A stretch of 64,000 nucleotides of DNA, from NCBI RefSeq assembly GCF_011009555.1, contig NZ_QXHD01000004.1, positions 7,133,302 through 7,197,301 on the forward strand. The letters run 5' to 3'. Below are positions 1 to 10,242 of this stretch, piece by piece; positions within the stretch are counted from its first letter, which is position 1; each line of letters begins with the position of its first letter. Under the pieces are notes generated by a model, which was not told where the DNA came from, made no database searches, and was given only the letters and a program-made list of their open reading frames with translations. Source of the stretch: Adonisia turfae CCMR0081 (GTDB taxonomy: Bacteria > Cyanobacteriota > Cyanobacteriia > Phormidesmidales > Phormidesmidaceae). Position numbers and translations under genes: made by a program.

Positions 1-2
1 CG

Positions 3-917
3 GAACGTGGGTTGGTAGATGCGATCGCACTGCCCTCGGCTAAAGCGTTGGGCTTTACGTGGGATGCCCCATTACCCCTAGAACCCGGCGAGCGGGCCGC
101 CCGTGCCCAGCTAGAGTTCTTTGGTCATAAAGCCATTGAAGCCTACGATGAGCAACGCAATTTCCCCGCGGTGACAGGTACTTCATTGCTGAGTGCGGCC
201 CTTAAGTTTGGTGCAGTGGGTATGCGTGAGGTGTGGCAGACGGCAATGACAGCCTACGATGCCTGTAACAGTGATGAGGGTCGTACCAATGTGCAAACCT
301 GGATGAAGGAACTCGCCTGGCGAGAGTTTTACCAGCATGTAATGTTTTTCTTCCCAGAGTTAGCACATGGTCCCTACCGTGATGCCTGGAAAGATTTTCC
401 TTGGGACAATGATGAAGAGAAATTTGCAGCTTGGTGTGAGGGACGTACAGGCTATCCCATTGTGGATGCTGCCATGCGTCAGTTAAATGAGACCGGATGG
501 ATGCACAATCGTTGTCGCATGATTGTGGCCAGCTTTCTCACCAAAGACTTAATTGTCGACTGGCGCTGGGGTGAGAAATATTTCATGCAAAAGCTGGTGG
601 ATGGTGATCTCAGTGCCAACAATGGTGGCTGGCAGTGGAGTGCCTCTAGCGGCATGGATCCTAAGCCGTTAAGAATTTTCAACCCGGCTAGCCAAGCTAA
701 GAAATTTGATGCGGATGCAGACTATATTCGCCAGTGGCTGCCTGAGATTCGCCATGTGGATACGGGCGCACTGGTGAGTGGTAAACTCTCACCCCTAGAT
801 TTAGAGGGGACTGATTACGCTGCGCCTATTGTCGATCACAAAAAACAACAGGCTGTTTTTAAAGAACGTTATAAGGAACAAAAAGCTAAGTTGGGAGCCC
901 TAAACGAACGTGATTAA
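3..917 (+). CDS. phrA: Deoxyribodipyrimidine photolyase, C-terminal part (cut by window edge)
   Basis: The reading frame is open to the left edge, so the N-terminal antenna-binding domain lies outside the window. What remains is the FAD-binding helical domain of a class I photolyase, which uses light to split cyclobutane pyrimidine dimers. Visible family motifs are [13 protein letters not shown], the [13 protein letters not shown] stretch, [34 protein letters not shown] and the C-terminal RIFNP followed by a KFD segment. The NNGGWQW block contributes to FAD and substrate binding and contains the conserved tryptophan used in electron transfer. A photolyase rather than a cryptochrome is favoured because the catalytic motifs are complete and there is no C-terminal extension. 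The internal codon at base 12 (TTG) is not the true start. Confidence 0.95.
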   Translation, partial: ERGLVDAIALPSAKALGFTWDAPLPLEPGERAARAQLEFFGHKAIEAYDEQRNFPAVTGTSLLSAALKFGAVGMREVWQTAMTAYDACNSDEGRTNVQTWMKELAWREFYQHVMFFFPELAHGPYRDAWKDFPWDNDEEKFAAWCEGRTGYPIVDAAMRQLNETGWMHNRCRMIVASFLTKDLIVDWRWGEKYFMQKLVDGDLSANNGGWQWSASSGMDPKPLRIFNPASQAKKFDADADYIRQWLPEIRHVDTGALVSGKLSPLDLEGTDYAAPIVDHKKQQAVFKERYKEQKAKLGALNERD

Positions 918-1149
918 TTACACATGAGAAAATTAGGTGTACTGATTTCTGTCTCTGATAAACGGTGATTATGGGCAGTAATAGTGCAGTATGCTGTTTT
1001 TCCCGCTAGTTCATCCGGATTTTTATCAGTTCATATTGATTAAATCTTTATAACAAGGTTTTTCTATGCCGAAAATCGGGCAATTTTGAAGAGAGGTCGT
1101 CATAACGACCAGCATGATGGAAATGCACTTAAAGAGGAATTGAATCGAT

Positions 1150-1428
1150 ATGACAAATTCTGGTGGCGTTGAAGGGGCTGACAAGAAAGTTGTAGCCGGT
1201 ATTTTAGGGATTTTGCTGGGTGCTTTTGGCATACACAAATTTTATCTGGGGTATACCAACGAAGGCATTATCATGCTGCTGGTTTGCCTGATTGGTGGCA
1301 CTGTGACCTGTGGTGTGGGTTCTGCTGTAGTGGGTGTGATTGGTCTAGTTGAAGGTATTCTGTATCTGACTAAGTCGGATGAAGAATTTGTCAGCACTTA
1401 TATCACTAATAAAAAGCCATGGTTCTAA
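1150..1428 (+). CDS. TM2 domain membrane protein
   Basis: This is a 92-residue protein with two hydrophobic segments (about residues 12-32 and 38-70) linked by the TM2-family turn GIHKFYLGY. TM2 proteins are small helical-hairpin membrane proteins of unknown function that are widespread in bacteria. The start is supported by a GAGG-like site (AAAGAGGAATTG) upstream of the ATG. The gene lies 9 bases upstream of the DUF2752 gene, so the two are probably co-transcribed. TM2 and DUF2752 proteins often occur together, but no biochemical role can be given. Confidence 0.85.
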   Translation: MTNSGGVEGADKKVVAGILGILLGAFGIHKFYLGYTNEGIIMLLVCLIGGTVTCGVGSAVVGVIGLVEGILYLTKSDEEFVSTYITNKKPWF

Positions 1429-1437
1429 CGTAGAGTC

Positions 1438-1881
1438 ATGGTACTTGCAAAATCGTCAATTTATTTGCGCCTCGGTCTATTAGGAGCGTTATGTACACCG
1501 CTCTTGATCGTGGTGTTGACTTCATTTGGATATGAAATAACGCTGTGGGGATGTCCGCTAAATGCATTGGTGGGCATCCCCTGTCCTACTTGGGGGATGA
1601 CGCGAGCGGTGTTTGCGATCGCAAACCGTCAGTGGTCAGCGGCTATTCATTACCATCTCCTGGCTCCTTTGGTTGTCATACTCTGGGCAGTGGCCTTAGT
1701 TCAGGTCAGTATTGAGCTTTGGACTAAGCGCCTATGGAGCCGCTGGTGGCGACATCGCAGTCTATGGAGTACCGGGCTTATACTAATGTTTGGATATCAC
1801 GGTTTCCGGTTATACCAACTCTGGATGTCAGGGGCACTAGCTACAAACATGCAGCAGTCTTTTCTAAGTTCTCTAATCTAA
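1438..1881 (+). CDS. DUF2752 membrane protein
   Basis: This 147-residue protein has about three transmembrane segments. It carries the DUF2752 signature: a cysteine-rich turn (WGCPLNALVGIPCPTWGMTRA) between the first two segments, here with both cysteines, the Pro-Cys-Pro motif and the GMTRA motif. The family is widespread and functionally uncharacterised. It follows the TM2 gene by 9 bases, suggesting one operon. Near the C-terminus is a basic stretch (residues about 95-108) expected to face the cytoplasm. The start ATG at 1438 is the first in frame and leaves a normal family length. Confidence 0.85.
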   Translation: MVLAKSSIYLRLGLLGALCTPLLIVVLTSFGYEITLWGCPLNALVGIPCPTWGMTRAVFAIANRQWSAAIHYHLLAPLVVILWAVALVQVSIELWTKRLWSRWWRHRSLWSTGLILMFGYHGFRLYQLWMSGALATNMQQSFLSSLI

Positions 1882-1904
1882 ATTAAAGCAGCTCAATAAT
1901 TACT

Positions 1905-2090
1905 ATGCGTAATCGTACACTACCTCTTAAAGCAGGATTGGCCATCGCAGGATTGACCTACTGTCAAATCTTTGCCCATATGGAAATCAACCCTTTTCTA
2001 AAAAACTATTTGGTTCTGGTGCCGATACAACTGGGAGTGCTGATGTATTTCGGCTACATGCATTGGAGTGGCAAGTATAAACAGCCCTAG
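1905..2090 (+). CDS. Small hypothetical membrane protein
   Basis: This 61-residue protein has two weakly hydrophobic stretches (residues about 8-24 and 35-50) and a basic tail (GKYKQP). It follows the DUF2752 gene by 23 bases on the same strand, with no terminator visible between them, so it may be the last gene of that operon. I do not recognise a family. It is kept because of its position, hydrophobic pattern and the absence of a competing gene. It could still be a chance frame. Confidence 0.45.
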   Translation: MRNRTLPLKAGLAIAGLTYCQIFAHMEINPFLKNYLVLVPIQLGVLMYFGYMHWSGKYKQP

Positions 2091-2232
2091 ACGCTGCCAC
2101 AATTTGATTTCTTACCCATAAACCCTTTCACTGCACTGGGTTTGCAGGGTAGCTTGGCTGCCTCATGCTCAAAGCTATGCTTCATTTGAGCGATGCCCGC
2201 TACTCAAACGATTTATTAAAATAAACACTTAC

Positions 2233-3564
2233 ATGACAGCCTTAACCTTAAATTACTCCGCAGAAGAGCCCCGTTTAAAGATCTCCCAAGATTTAACCGA
2301 ATTCCCCCTAGAAATTTTAGAACAAGCCGATTCATTGGAAATTCTAGATCTATCCAATAATCACCTCAGGACGCTGCCACCTGAATTCTCTAAGTTAAAA
2401 AAGCTGAGAATTGCCTTTTTCAATAACAATCAGTTTGAAGAATTTCCAGAGATCTTAGCCGCCTGCCCAAATCTCTCTATGGTGAGTTTTAAGGGCAACA
2501 AGATGAAAACGATTAGTGAAACGGCCCTGTCACCCAACCTTCGCTGGTTAATTCTGACTAACAATCAGCTAACATCATTGCCCAAGAGCATTGGTAAGCT
2601 CAGTAAACTACAAAAGTGTATGCTGGCAGGTAATCAGTTACGCTCGTTGCCGGATGAGCTGGCCAAGTGTCAAAGCTTAGAACTCATGCGACTCGCAGCT
2701 AATCAGCTACAAACTTTGCCTAGCTGGCTTTTTGATTTACCCCGGTTAACCTGGTTGGCCTATGCCGGCAACCCATGTAGTCAGGCTACAGAAGTTCAAC
2801 AAAATAATACCCTAGCCACCATTGATCCAGCAGAACTACAGCTGGGTGAAGTCTTGGGCCAAGGGGCCTCTGGGGTTATCTATAAAGGCCTGTGGACGCC
2901 TGAAACAGCATCGACTCCAGCTCAAGATGTGGCAGTTAAGCTGTTCAAAGGTGACATTACTAGCGACGGTTTGCCTCTAGATGAAATGCAGGCCTGTATC
3001 GCAGCGGGTTCCCATCCTAATTTAGTCAAAGTATTCGGTAAACTAAGCCACCCCATTGATGGCAAGGCGGGTTTAGTATTCTCCTTTATTACCGCTGAGT
3101 ACGGTAACTTAGGTAACCCTCCCAGTTTAGAAACCTGCACTCGAGATACGTATGCCGATGGTATTACATTTAGACTCCCTGTTATTCTCCAAATTGCCAG
3201 GGGCATCTCCTCTGTCGTTGCACACCTCCATAGCCACGGTATTATGCATGGCGATCTCTATGCCCATAACATTCTAGTCAATACTCATGGGAAGAGTATT
3301 CTCGGAGATTTTGGCGCAGCGTCTTTTTACGCCCCGACAGATACAGAGGTCGGGCAATCTTTCCAGCAGCTTGAATCTAGGGCCTATGGTTGTCTCTTAG
3401 AGGATTTGCTAGCACGTCATATTTCCGAGAATGATGAGATGGAAATAAAGATATTTCAAGCTCTTCGGGATTTGCAGCAGCGTTGTATGGACGCGGTTCC
3501 CAGTGAACGCCCATTATTCAGTACAATCAATGAATTGCTGACAGAGGTATCCACACTTGTTTGA
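2233..3564 (+). CDS. Leucine-rich repeat / protein kinase fusion
   Basis: A 443-residue fusion. Residues about 15-190 hold seven or so leucine-rich repeats of the LxxLxLxxNxLxxLP type, beginning LEILDLSNNHLRTLP. Residues about 200-443 form a protein-kinase domain with a glycine loop (GQGASGVIYKG), the VAVK lysine, a catalytic loop HGDLYAHNILVN and DFGAA. The catalytic Asp, Asn and DFG Asp are all present, but the usual HRD is HGD, so this is a non-RD kinase less likely to need activation-loop phosphorylation. No signal peptide or membrane segment is visible, so it is probably cytoplasmic, with the LRR as a partner-binding module. It overlaps the next gene by 8 bases, suggesting coupled translation. 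Confidence 0.9.
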   Translation: MTALTLNYSAEEPRLKISQDLTEFPLEILEQADSLEILDLSNNHLRTLPPEFSKLKKLRIAFFNNNQFEEFPEILAACPNLSMVSFKGNKMKTISETALSPNLRWLILTNNQLTSLPKSIGKLSKLQKCMLAGNQLRSLPDELAKCQSLELMRLAANQLQTLPSWLFDLPRLTWLAYAGNPCSQATEVQQNNTLATIDPAELQLGEVLGQGASGVIYKGLWTPETASTPAQDVAVKLFKGDITSDGLPLDEMQACIAAGSHPNLVKVFGKLSHPIDGKAGLVFSFITAEYGNLGNPPSLETCTRDTYADGITFRLPVILQIARGISSVVAHLHSHGIMHGDLYAHNILVNTHGKSILGDFGAASFYAPTDTEVGQSFQQLESRAYGCLLEDLLARHISENDEMEIKIFQALRDLQQRCMDAVPSERPLFSTINELLTEVSTLV

Positions 3565-4366
3565 GGCTACTCCCTTTCGGGTTCATCATCCTACGACCAG
3601 GCTATGTCCGATTGTGGCCAGTATTCCCCATAGTGGCTTGGTGATTCCGGAAGAGGTTATCACCAAGCTAAACCCTCAGTATCAGGATTTTCTGCCCCAC
3701 CAAGACTGGCATTTGGACAAGCTCTATGACAATTTACCCAAACTGGGTATTACGGTGTTGGCAGCCAACTACAGTCGCTATGTTGTGGATCTGAATCGAG
3801 TTGCTAAAGCACCTTTTATAGGAGGCTTTTGGCAAGCGACAGTACCACGACAGACTGCTTACAAGCAGTCCCTGTATCGTCACTTACCATCAAGCCATCA
3901 GGTTCAAGATCGAATTGATCACGTTTATCGCCCTTACCATCAAAAGCTGGAATATCTTCTACAACAAATAGTTGACCAATTTGGCTATGCATATTTGTTA
4001 GATTTACACAGCTTTGCAGGACCGATTGTGGATCAGGTTTGCCTGGGCAATGGTAATGGCAAAACCTGTTCTGACAAGCTGATGTCAGCTGTTGAAGCAG
4101 CATTTGTATCACAGGCCTATCAGGTCGCACAAAACCATGTGTTTAATGGCGGATATATCACTCGCCACTATGGTGCAATGCCAGGTGTGCAATCGTTGCA
4201 GATTGAGCTTCGATATCACACCTATCTCAATTTAGAACAACTTGAACAGTCTCGTATTCCCGATTGGGATATCCCTGAATTTCATCAGGCCAAACAAAAC
4301 ATTCAGGCCGTTTTTAGTCATTTGACCCAATCGATACTGGTGCCGTCTAGTGGAGAAGATAGCTGA
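3557..4366 (+). CDS. N-formylglutamate amidohydrolase family protein
   Basis: This 269-residue protein belongs to the FGase family, zinc-dependent hydrolases related to HutG that release formate from N-formylglutamate and related N-formyl compounds. Recognisable elements are the N-terminal PIVASIPHSG motif with its histidine, the NRVAKAPF-like substrate loop, DLHSF with the metal-binding DxH pair, and GGYITRHYG plus QIELR near the C-terminus. The likely start is TTG at 3557, inside the end of the kinase gene, because later starts would remove the PHSG motif. Other His-utilisation genes are not nearby, so the physiological substrate is open. Confidence 0.85.
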   Translation: MFEATPFRVHHPTTRLCPIVASIPHSGLVIPEEVITKLNPQYQDFLPHQDWHLDKLYDNLPKLGITVLAANYSRYVVDLNRVAKAPFIGGFWQATVPRQTAYKQSLYRHLPSSHQVQDRIDHVYRPYHQKLEYLLQQIVDQFGYAYLLDLHSFAGPIVDQVCLGNGNGKTCSDKLMSAVEAAFVSQAYQVAQNHVFNGGYITRHYGAMPGVQSLQIELRYHTYLNLEQLEQSRIPDWDIPEFHQAKQNIQAVFSHLTQSILVPSSGEDS

Positions 4367-4421
4367 AAAGTCTGTATCCCTAGAGATTTCAGAAACCTTA
4401 TGGAGATGAGCAATGGGTCTA

Positions 4422-5132
4422 TCAGCGTTTCATGGCGAGCATCAGCCCATCTGCAATTGGCAATAAACTCATGGAAACACGCTCATCCGAGTGAATTTTC
4501 TGATTCAGGGCATGAATGCGCTTTGTGCGATTATCCTGTTCTGTGAATGGATTGGCGACTCGCCCTGACCACAAAACGTTGTCTACAGCGATTAAGCCGC
4601 CTGACCGTACGAGCTGTAGAGCCTTCTCATAATAGTTGTTGTAGTTGCTCTTATCTGCGTCGATAAATGCAAAGTCAAAACTGTTACTATGACCTTCGGC
4701 AATGAGGTGGTCAAGGGTTTCGAGTGCCGGAGCGATGCGTAGGTCTATCTTGTGGTCAACTCCAGCTTTTTGCCAATACTTGCGAGCCATGCCTGTATAC
4801 TCATCACTAATGTCGCAGGCAATAAGCTGACCATCGTCGGGCAGTGCCATGGCCACAACTAGCGAACTATAGCCAGTAAAAACGCCTATTTCTAGCGCTT
4901 TTTTCACCCCTAATAGCTGTACCAATAACCCCATAAACTGACCCTGTTCTGGGGCAATTTGCATCACTGCTCTAGGGTGCTGAGCATTCTCTTCTCTTAA
5001 CTGCTGGAGAATCTCACTGTCTCGAACGCCTACAGACAGTAGATAGTCATAGAGATTTTCAGTGAGGGTGATAATTTGAGTAGACATTGAAGAGGCTGCT
5101 GGGACTTTGGATTCTGAGTGCATGCACATCAT
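4422..5132 (-). CDS. SAM-dependent O-methyltransferase (caffeoyl-CoA/catechol type)
   Basis: This 236-residue protein has the class I Rossmann fold of the methyltransferase-3 family. The SAM-binding motif is ALEIGVFTGYSSL, followed by IACDIS for the ribose-binding acid, and the metal-binding region FDFAFIDADKSNY then AVDNVLWSGRV. These enzymes methylate catechol-like hydroxyls with a divalent cation. The natural substrate is not shown. The family domain begins near LTENLYDYLL, so the start may be an internal Met (about base 5087), giving roughly 221 residues; the longer form is listed. It is transcribed convergently with the FGase gene upstream in coordinates. Confidence 0.85.
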   Translation of the reverse strand: MMCMHSESKVPAASSMSTQIITLTENLYDYLLSVGVRDSEILQQLREENAQHPRAVMQIAPEQGQFMGLLVQLLGVKKALEIGVFTGYSSLVVAMALPDDGQLIACDISDEYTGMARKYWQKAGVDHKIDLRIAPALETLDHLIAEGHSNSFDFAFIDADKSNYNNYYEKALQLVRSGGLIAVDNVLWSGRVANPFTEQDNRTKRIHALNQKIHSDERVSMSLLPIADGLMLAMKR

Positions 5133-5298
5133 AAACTAGAAAACTCTAAGGGAAACAACCCAGACTTGAAAGATATTCAATTGAGTAAGAAGGGGCGATT
5201 CTACAAGACTTAGAGCTCAATGGTTCTCTTTTGCAACGCTAATGCTGATATCGTTTGACGGTTTGCTAACCTAAGGTACAAAGCGTGAGGAACACCTA

Positions 5299-5484
5299 AT
5301 GGATGTGACCCAGGTGGTGCAGGTATCTGCACGGGTGGGGTGGATCATTGAAGTGAGCCAGCAAGACGATGGATATCGCTGCTGGGTAATCAACCGTGAA
5401 TTGGATGTCTTGAGTGATGGGCACATATACGCCACTAGCAGTGCCGCTCTAGCCGCAGGCAGATTATTTGTTGAAAGGAATTAG
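5299..5484 (+). CDS. Small conserved-looking hypothetical protein
   Basis: This is a 61-residue soluble acidic protein with no membrane segment. An AGGA element lies about 9 bases before the ATG, which supports translation. The sequence alternates beta-strand-like runs (RVGWIIEVSQQ, YRCWVINRELDVLSDG) and ends in an alanine-rich helix. I do not recognise a named family. The gene is followed 60 bases later by a strong hairpin with a T run, consistent with a monocistronic unit. Confidence 0.6.
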   Translation: MDVTQVVQVSARVGWIIEVSQQDDGYRCWVINRELDVLSDGHIYATSSAALAAGRLFVERN

Positions 5485-5539
5485 GTGCTTAGAAGTCTTT
5501 GAATAGCCTATTGGCATTCTATTGGCATTAAATTAGTAA

Positions 5540-5585
5540 GAAGTAGGGTCCTAGGAATGCATTTTCCTAGGACCCTTACTTTTTA
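5540..5585. terminator. Rho-independent terminator, possibly bidirectional
   Basis: The arms GGGTCCTAGGAA and TTCCTAGGACCC pair perfectly around a short TGCATT-containing loop. They are extended by AGTA/TACT bases and followed by TTTTT on the plus strand. It sits between two genes that converge (5299 plus and 5631 minus), so it can end both transcripts, although only the plus side has a clear T run. Confidence 0.75.
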
Positions 5586-5630
5586 GATGAGCCTGTAATT
5601 AGCTCAGAAAAATTACTGTCTGCTACCCAT

Positions 5631-6173
5631 TTAGGGCTGGCACAGCACCCGACGCATGGTTTTCATATTGCCGGGTAAGTCAATGCGCATGGCCTGCTCT
5701 AGCAAAAACTTAGGTGCTGGAATCATGGGTGTGGCTTTGACCGAGTAGGTCAGTAGCGTACCTTCACCAAAATCTTCTAGTACAAGGTCGGCGGCAAAGT
5801 CTGCAAAAGTGCCGCGTTCTAGCCGAAACTGAATGCTCTGATGCAGATGCTCAACGACGTGAAGGTAAATTTCTACCTGAGCGGTGAAAAGGATAAAGGC
5901 TTTGCGGGCTGCCTGGTAGAGTTTGCGAGTAATGCGCTGGGACTGTTGTCTGACGTGGTGTTTTACGGACGCTTCTAACTCGCGGCTGTGGGTAATGTCG
6001 GGAAAGTAATGAACCCAGCGACTGTAGTCAGTGAGTTGCTCCCAAAGTTGCGATCGCACTAACGGCACATACATTTGAGCAGTAACAGCGGCACCTTTAC
6101 CTTTGTGGTTAGTATCGGTCGCAATTAAGATATCGCCGCGCAGCAAAGCTGTTTGTTGTGTCGTCGAAACCAT
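5631..6173 (-). CDS. START-like SRPBCC (polyketide cyclase/COQ10 type) protein
   Basis: About 180 residues with the pattern of the SRPBCC lipid-binding fold. A strand (MYVPLVRSQLWEQLTDYSRW) precedes a conserved helix break at YFPDI, followed by a long beta sheet and a C-terminal amphipathic helix. This is the pattern of the cyclase/COQ10 branch, whose members bind hydrophobic ligands; many are conserved in cyanobacteria without an assigned ligand. I placed the start at the ATG at 6173 (MVSTTQQ) rather than the TTG three codons upstream. The gene converges with 5299 across the terminator. Confidence 0.8.
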   Translation of the reverse strand: MVSTTQQTALLRGDILIATDTNHKGKGAAVTAQMYVPLVRSQLWEQLTDYSRWVHYFPDITHSRELEASVKHHVRQQSQRITRKLYQAARKAFILFTAQVEIYLHVVEHLHQSIQFRLERGTFADFAADLVLEDFGEGTLLTYSVKATPMIPAPKFLLEQAMRIDLPGNMKTMRRVLCQP

Positions 6174-6392
6174 AGGATTCAATAAGGAAAAACTTTATAT
6201 ATGCTTAATAAATCTGCCGAATAACTGAGACGCCCCAAAGCATCCATTAGCTTAATGTAGATTGCAAGTTTGTACCGATTCGTTGCCCATTATTAACCAG
6301 GCGATATGAGACAAGTGTCAAGCAAACACATTTTTGCGTAAAACCTTAGTAAACCTTGTTGTTCCCTCGATACATGTACCTACTCCGAACCG

Positions 6393-6578
6393 ATGGCTAA
6401 TCGTTTTCGTCTGCGTCCAATTACTCAACTGTTGCTGGCCACCATCGCGATGACAGCCATTGTCTGGATATTGCGTGGTACGGGCCTCCTGTCATTTCTG
6501 CCGGGCATTATTATCTGGTTGCTGATTTTGACATGTTTTGCGATCGCACTCTTTAGCAGCGTGCAATCCACTCGATAG
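6393..6578 (+). CDS. Small two-helix membrane protein
   Basis: This 61-residue protein has a basic N-terminus (ANRFRLRP) and two hydrophobic segments (about residues 11-28 and 34-54). Such short membrane proteins are common and often conserved in cyanobacteria, but I cannot name a family. It is divergent from the SRPBCC gene across about 220 bases that should contain both promoters. Confidence 0.6.
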   Translation: MANRFRLRPITQLLLATIAMTAIVWILRGTGLLSFLPGIIIWLLILTCFAIALFSSVQSTR

Positions 6579-6668
6579 GATAATGCACACTGGTCTTGAA
6601 ATGTAAATTATTTCTAAATCAAACGTTAAATAAACTTTAAATTCACTCTGCTAGGTTGCCGGGGAGTT

Positions 6669-7178
6669 GTGAGGCAATCAGCAATGGAACTATTGAGAAT
6701 ATTGGGAATTTCCCTGCTATTACTACTGCTAGGGGACTTTGTCGCTACGTTTATTTACCACGTGCCGGAGCATGTGTTTGGCCGTTACCACAGCATCGTG
6801 CATCATAGCCCCAACCGTAGTTTTGTGAGTTACGCCTTCCGCAAACATTGCCCCCAGGCCCTACTGCCAGGATTTTTGGGCGCGTTGCCCTACCTAATGT
6901 GGGTGCCATTGCTTTGGCTATTGTCTCCCGTGGGGACCGTGATTGGGCTGTTACTGGCTGAGCTGCACGTGATCTGGCGGCACCAGTTCAACCCAGACTA
7001 TTGCACGCCTAACTGGATTAAAACCATCTGCCGTTGGCTATGCATTACCACGCCTGAGCGCCATCACCTCCACCATAGAAATGCAAATCTGGCCTATGGT
7101 GATGTCTTTACGTTTTACGGTAAGCCAGCTCAGTATTGGCTTACATTTTTGCGGCAGCTTAAGCGCCAGTGGGTTTAA
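6669..7178 (+). CDS. Membrane fatty-acid hydroxylase/sterol-desaturase-like protein
   Basis: This 169-residue membrane protein has histidine clusters typical of di-iron hydroxylases and desaturases: HSIVHHSPN near residue 40, HVIWRHQFN near residue 100, and ERHHLHHRNANLAYGD near residue 137. Hydrophobic segments occupy about residues 8-28 and 66-98. The C-terminal motif with HHLHH followed by N..YG..F..WD-like residues resembles the sterol-desaturase superfamily. It is shorter than the usual 250-300 residues. The GTG at 6669 is listed; an ATG at 6684 (MELLRIL) is an equally good start. The substrate is unknown. Confidence 0.7.
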   Translation: MRQSAMELLRILGISLLLLLLGDFVATFIYHVPEHVFGRYHSIVHHSPNRSFVSYAFRKHCPQALLPGFLGALPYLMWVPLLWLLSPVGTVIGLLLAELHVIWRHQFNPDYCTPNWIKTICRWLCITTPERHHLHHRNANLAYGDVFTFYGKPAQYWLTFLRQLKRQWV

Positions 7179-7244
7179 CAGGTCTGCTGCTAACTATTCT
7201 GGCCGTATTTTTACGGGTATCCCTTTATGGTTTCCCTCGTGTAG

Positions 7245-9020
<1,776 letters not shown>

Positions 9021-9040
9021 CCCGAGGCCACTAACCGAGC

Positions 9041-9076
9041 ACTCTCCCCTACTGGGAGGGGCTCTGGGGTAGGTTA
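9041..9076. repeat. Dispersed G/C-run repeat (copy 1)
   Basis: Just after pgm lies a hairpin of CTCCC and GGGAG arms followed by a G-rich segment (CTCTGGGGTAGG). The reverse complement of a segment at 62673-62710 has the same order: CTCCC, a short loop, GGGAGGG and then a GGGTGAGG-like end. Repeats of this form are common between cyanobacterial genes. It may also serve as the pgm terminator, although no T run follows. Confidence 0.5.
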
Positions 9077-9113
9077 ACCGTTGGCGCTATTTTCTAGACA
9101 TCGCTCTGCTGCC

Positions 9114-9386
9114 TTAATTGCCAGGTATCGCCACACTACTCTTAACCTGTTGCTTATCTGCATTCTTAGAATATTTCTCAGCCACAGCGGTCACTTCAGC
9201 CACCCGCTTAGCATTGCTAACCTCTTCAGCCTTAGCTTTGGCCGCTGCCGCTTCCTTGGCCTTCAGTCCATTCTGGGCCCGTGTCAAAAAAGACACCGTA
9301 AATCCTACGCTCAAATAGGTAGCGCTCATAATCGCCCATCCTTCAATGACGTAGGTCATCATGTGATTTAAGGTTTCAACGGTCAT
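9114..9386 (-). CDS. Small membrane protein with Ala/Lys-rich helical tail
   Basis: This 90-residue protein has one transmembrane helix (about residues 12-34) followed by a long alanine-, lysine- and glutamate-rich helix (residues 40-75), probably coiled coil. The start is well supported by AGGAG six bases upstream (plus-strand CTCCT at 9393-9397). No family is recognised. The topology suggests a membrane-anchored scaffold or spacer, but that is inference. It is divergent from the beta-barrel gene at 9687. Confidence 0.6.
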   Translation of the reverse strand: MTVETLNHMMTYVIEGWAIMSATYLSVGFTVSFLTRAQNGLKAKEAAAAKAKAEEVSNAKRVAEVTAVAEKYSKNADKQQVKSSVAIPGN

Positions 9387-9686
9387 GATGCGCTCCTGTC
9401 GGTATAAATAACTTTGATCAAAAAGAATTCTAAAGAATAGTGTTACTCGCTAGCAGGCTGGCGAAAACTCATTACAACACAAAATATTTTGATCACCATT
9501 TAAGCAGGTTCTTTTTGGGATCGGTACTTATCGCAAAAAATATTTTGGACCGGCTTTTATAAAGAAGGTCTCAAATACATCTGCAGTCTCTAAGTGATCA
9601 CAAGGTGTTGCTGTAAATTGTCGAATAGCCTGTATTCCAATGGATTGAGGCTATTCATTGTATATATAACTTTATTAATTAAGACT
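9387..9686. other. Divergent intergenic region
   Basis: This 300-base AT-rich spacer separates two divergently transcribed genes and must hold both promoters. A TTTGATCAAA palindrome occurs near 9412, and two related AAAATATTTTG blocks occur near 9482 and 9537. I see no gene. A plus-strand frame from 9594 runs into the following gene but lacks a signal peptide at its start, so I treat this part as untranslated. Confidence 0.4.
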
Positions 9687-10157
9687 ATGAATTTTGCCGC
9701 TTGTGTGAAGCCTTTGACAGGGGCGTTGGTGGGAGTATTGGCGATCGCAACACCCACCCTGGCCTTACCCTCTGGCGAAAGTGAGATTGAGAACTATGTA
9801 GGGGTAGGTGTACGAACGGGGCTTAACGATGATACAGCAGCCGTACTTGATTCCAAGTTGGAGGTGATTCCGTTTGAGCAGGGGAGTTTATCAGTACGCC
9901 CTGCTATTTTGATCGGTGAGGACTTTGAAGGTCGTTTACCCGTCTCCTTTGATCTGGCGTTAGATGAGCAATTTTTGGTCTTTGGCGGCGGCGGCTTTGC
10001 CTATAACTTTGATGACAGTGACCTTGACCCCATGATTACGGGGGGGGTTGATATGGCTGTCAGTGAGCGCCTCATTCTGAATGTAGAAGGCAATCTGATT
10101 TTCAAATCTAACGATACAGATGCAGAAGTTGCGGCATCGATCAACTGGCTGTTTTAG
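9687..10157 (+). CDS. Small secreted beta-barrel-like outer membrane protein
   Basis: With the start at 9687 the protein is 156 residues and begins with a clear signal peptide (hydrophobic core GALVGVLAIATPTLA, cleavage after ALA). The mature part alternates beta strands with Asp/Asn-rich turns and ends in NWLF; a C-terminal phenylalanine is the usual outer-membrane-barrel assembly signal. About 130 residues would suit a small eight-strand barrel. A run of eight Gs (10040-10047) lies in the gene. Function is unknown. Confidence 0.65.
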   Translation: MNFAACVKPLTGALVGVLAIATPTLALPSGESEIENYVGVGVRTGLNDDTAAVLDSKLEVIPFEQGSLSVRPAILIGEDFEGRLPVSFDLALDEQFLVFGGGGFAYNFDDSDLDPMITGGVDMAVSERLILNVEGNLIFKSNDTDAEVAASINWLF

Positions 10158-10172
10158 AACTGGCTGTTTTAG
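10143..10172 (+). repeat. Perfect 15-bp tandem duplication over the stop codon
   Basis: The 15 bases encoding Asn-Trp-Leu-Phe-stop (10143-10157) are repeated exactly at 10158-10172. The second copy is in frame and would end the protein in the same residues if the first stop were read through. Confidence 0.9.
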
Positions 10173-10205
10173 AACTGTTTAGTACTATTCAGGCTATGGC
10201 GCTGT

Positions 10206-10225
10206 TCGGTATTGTGAAATACCGA
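10206..10225. repeat. Hairpin upstream of the sugar transporter
   Basis: The arms TCGGTATT and AATACCGA form an eight-base-pair stem with a four-base loop, 18 bases before the transporter start. There is no T run. It could be a weak terminator for the upstream gene, an operator, or a structure in the transporter leader. Confidence 0.4.
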
Positions 10226-10242
10226 GCGTCACTGTCTGAGTT

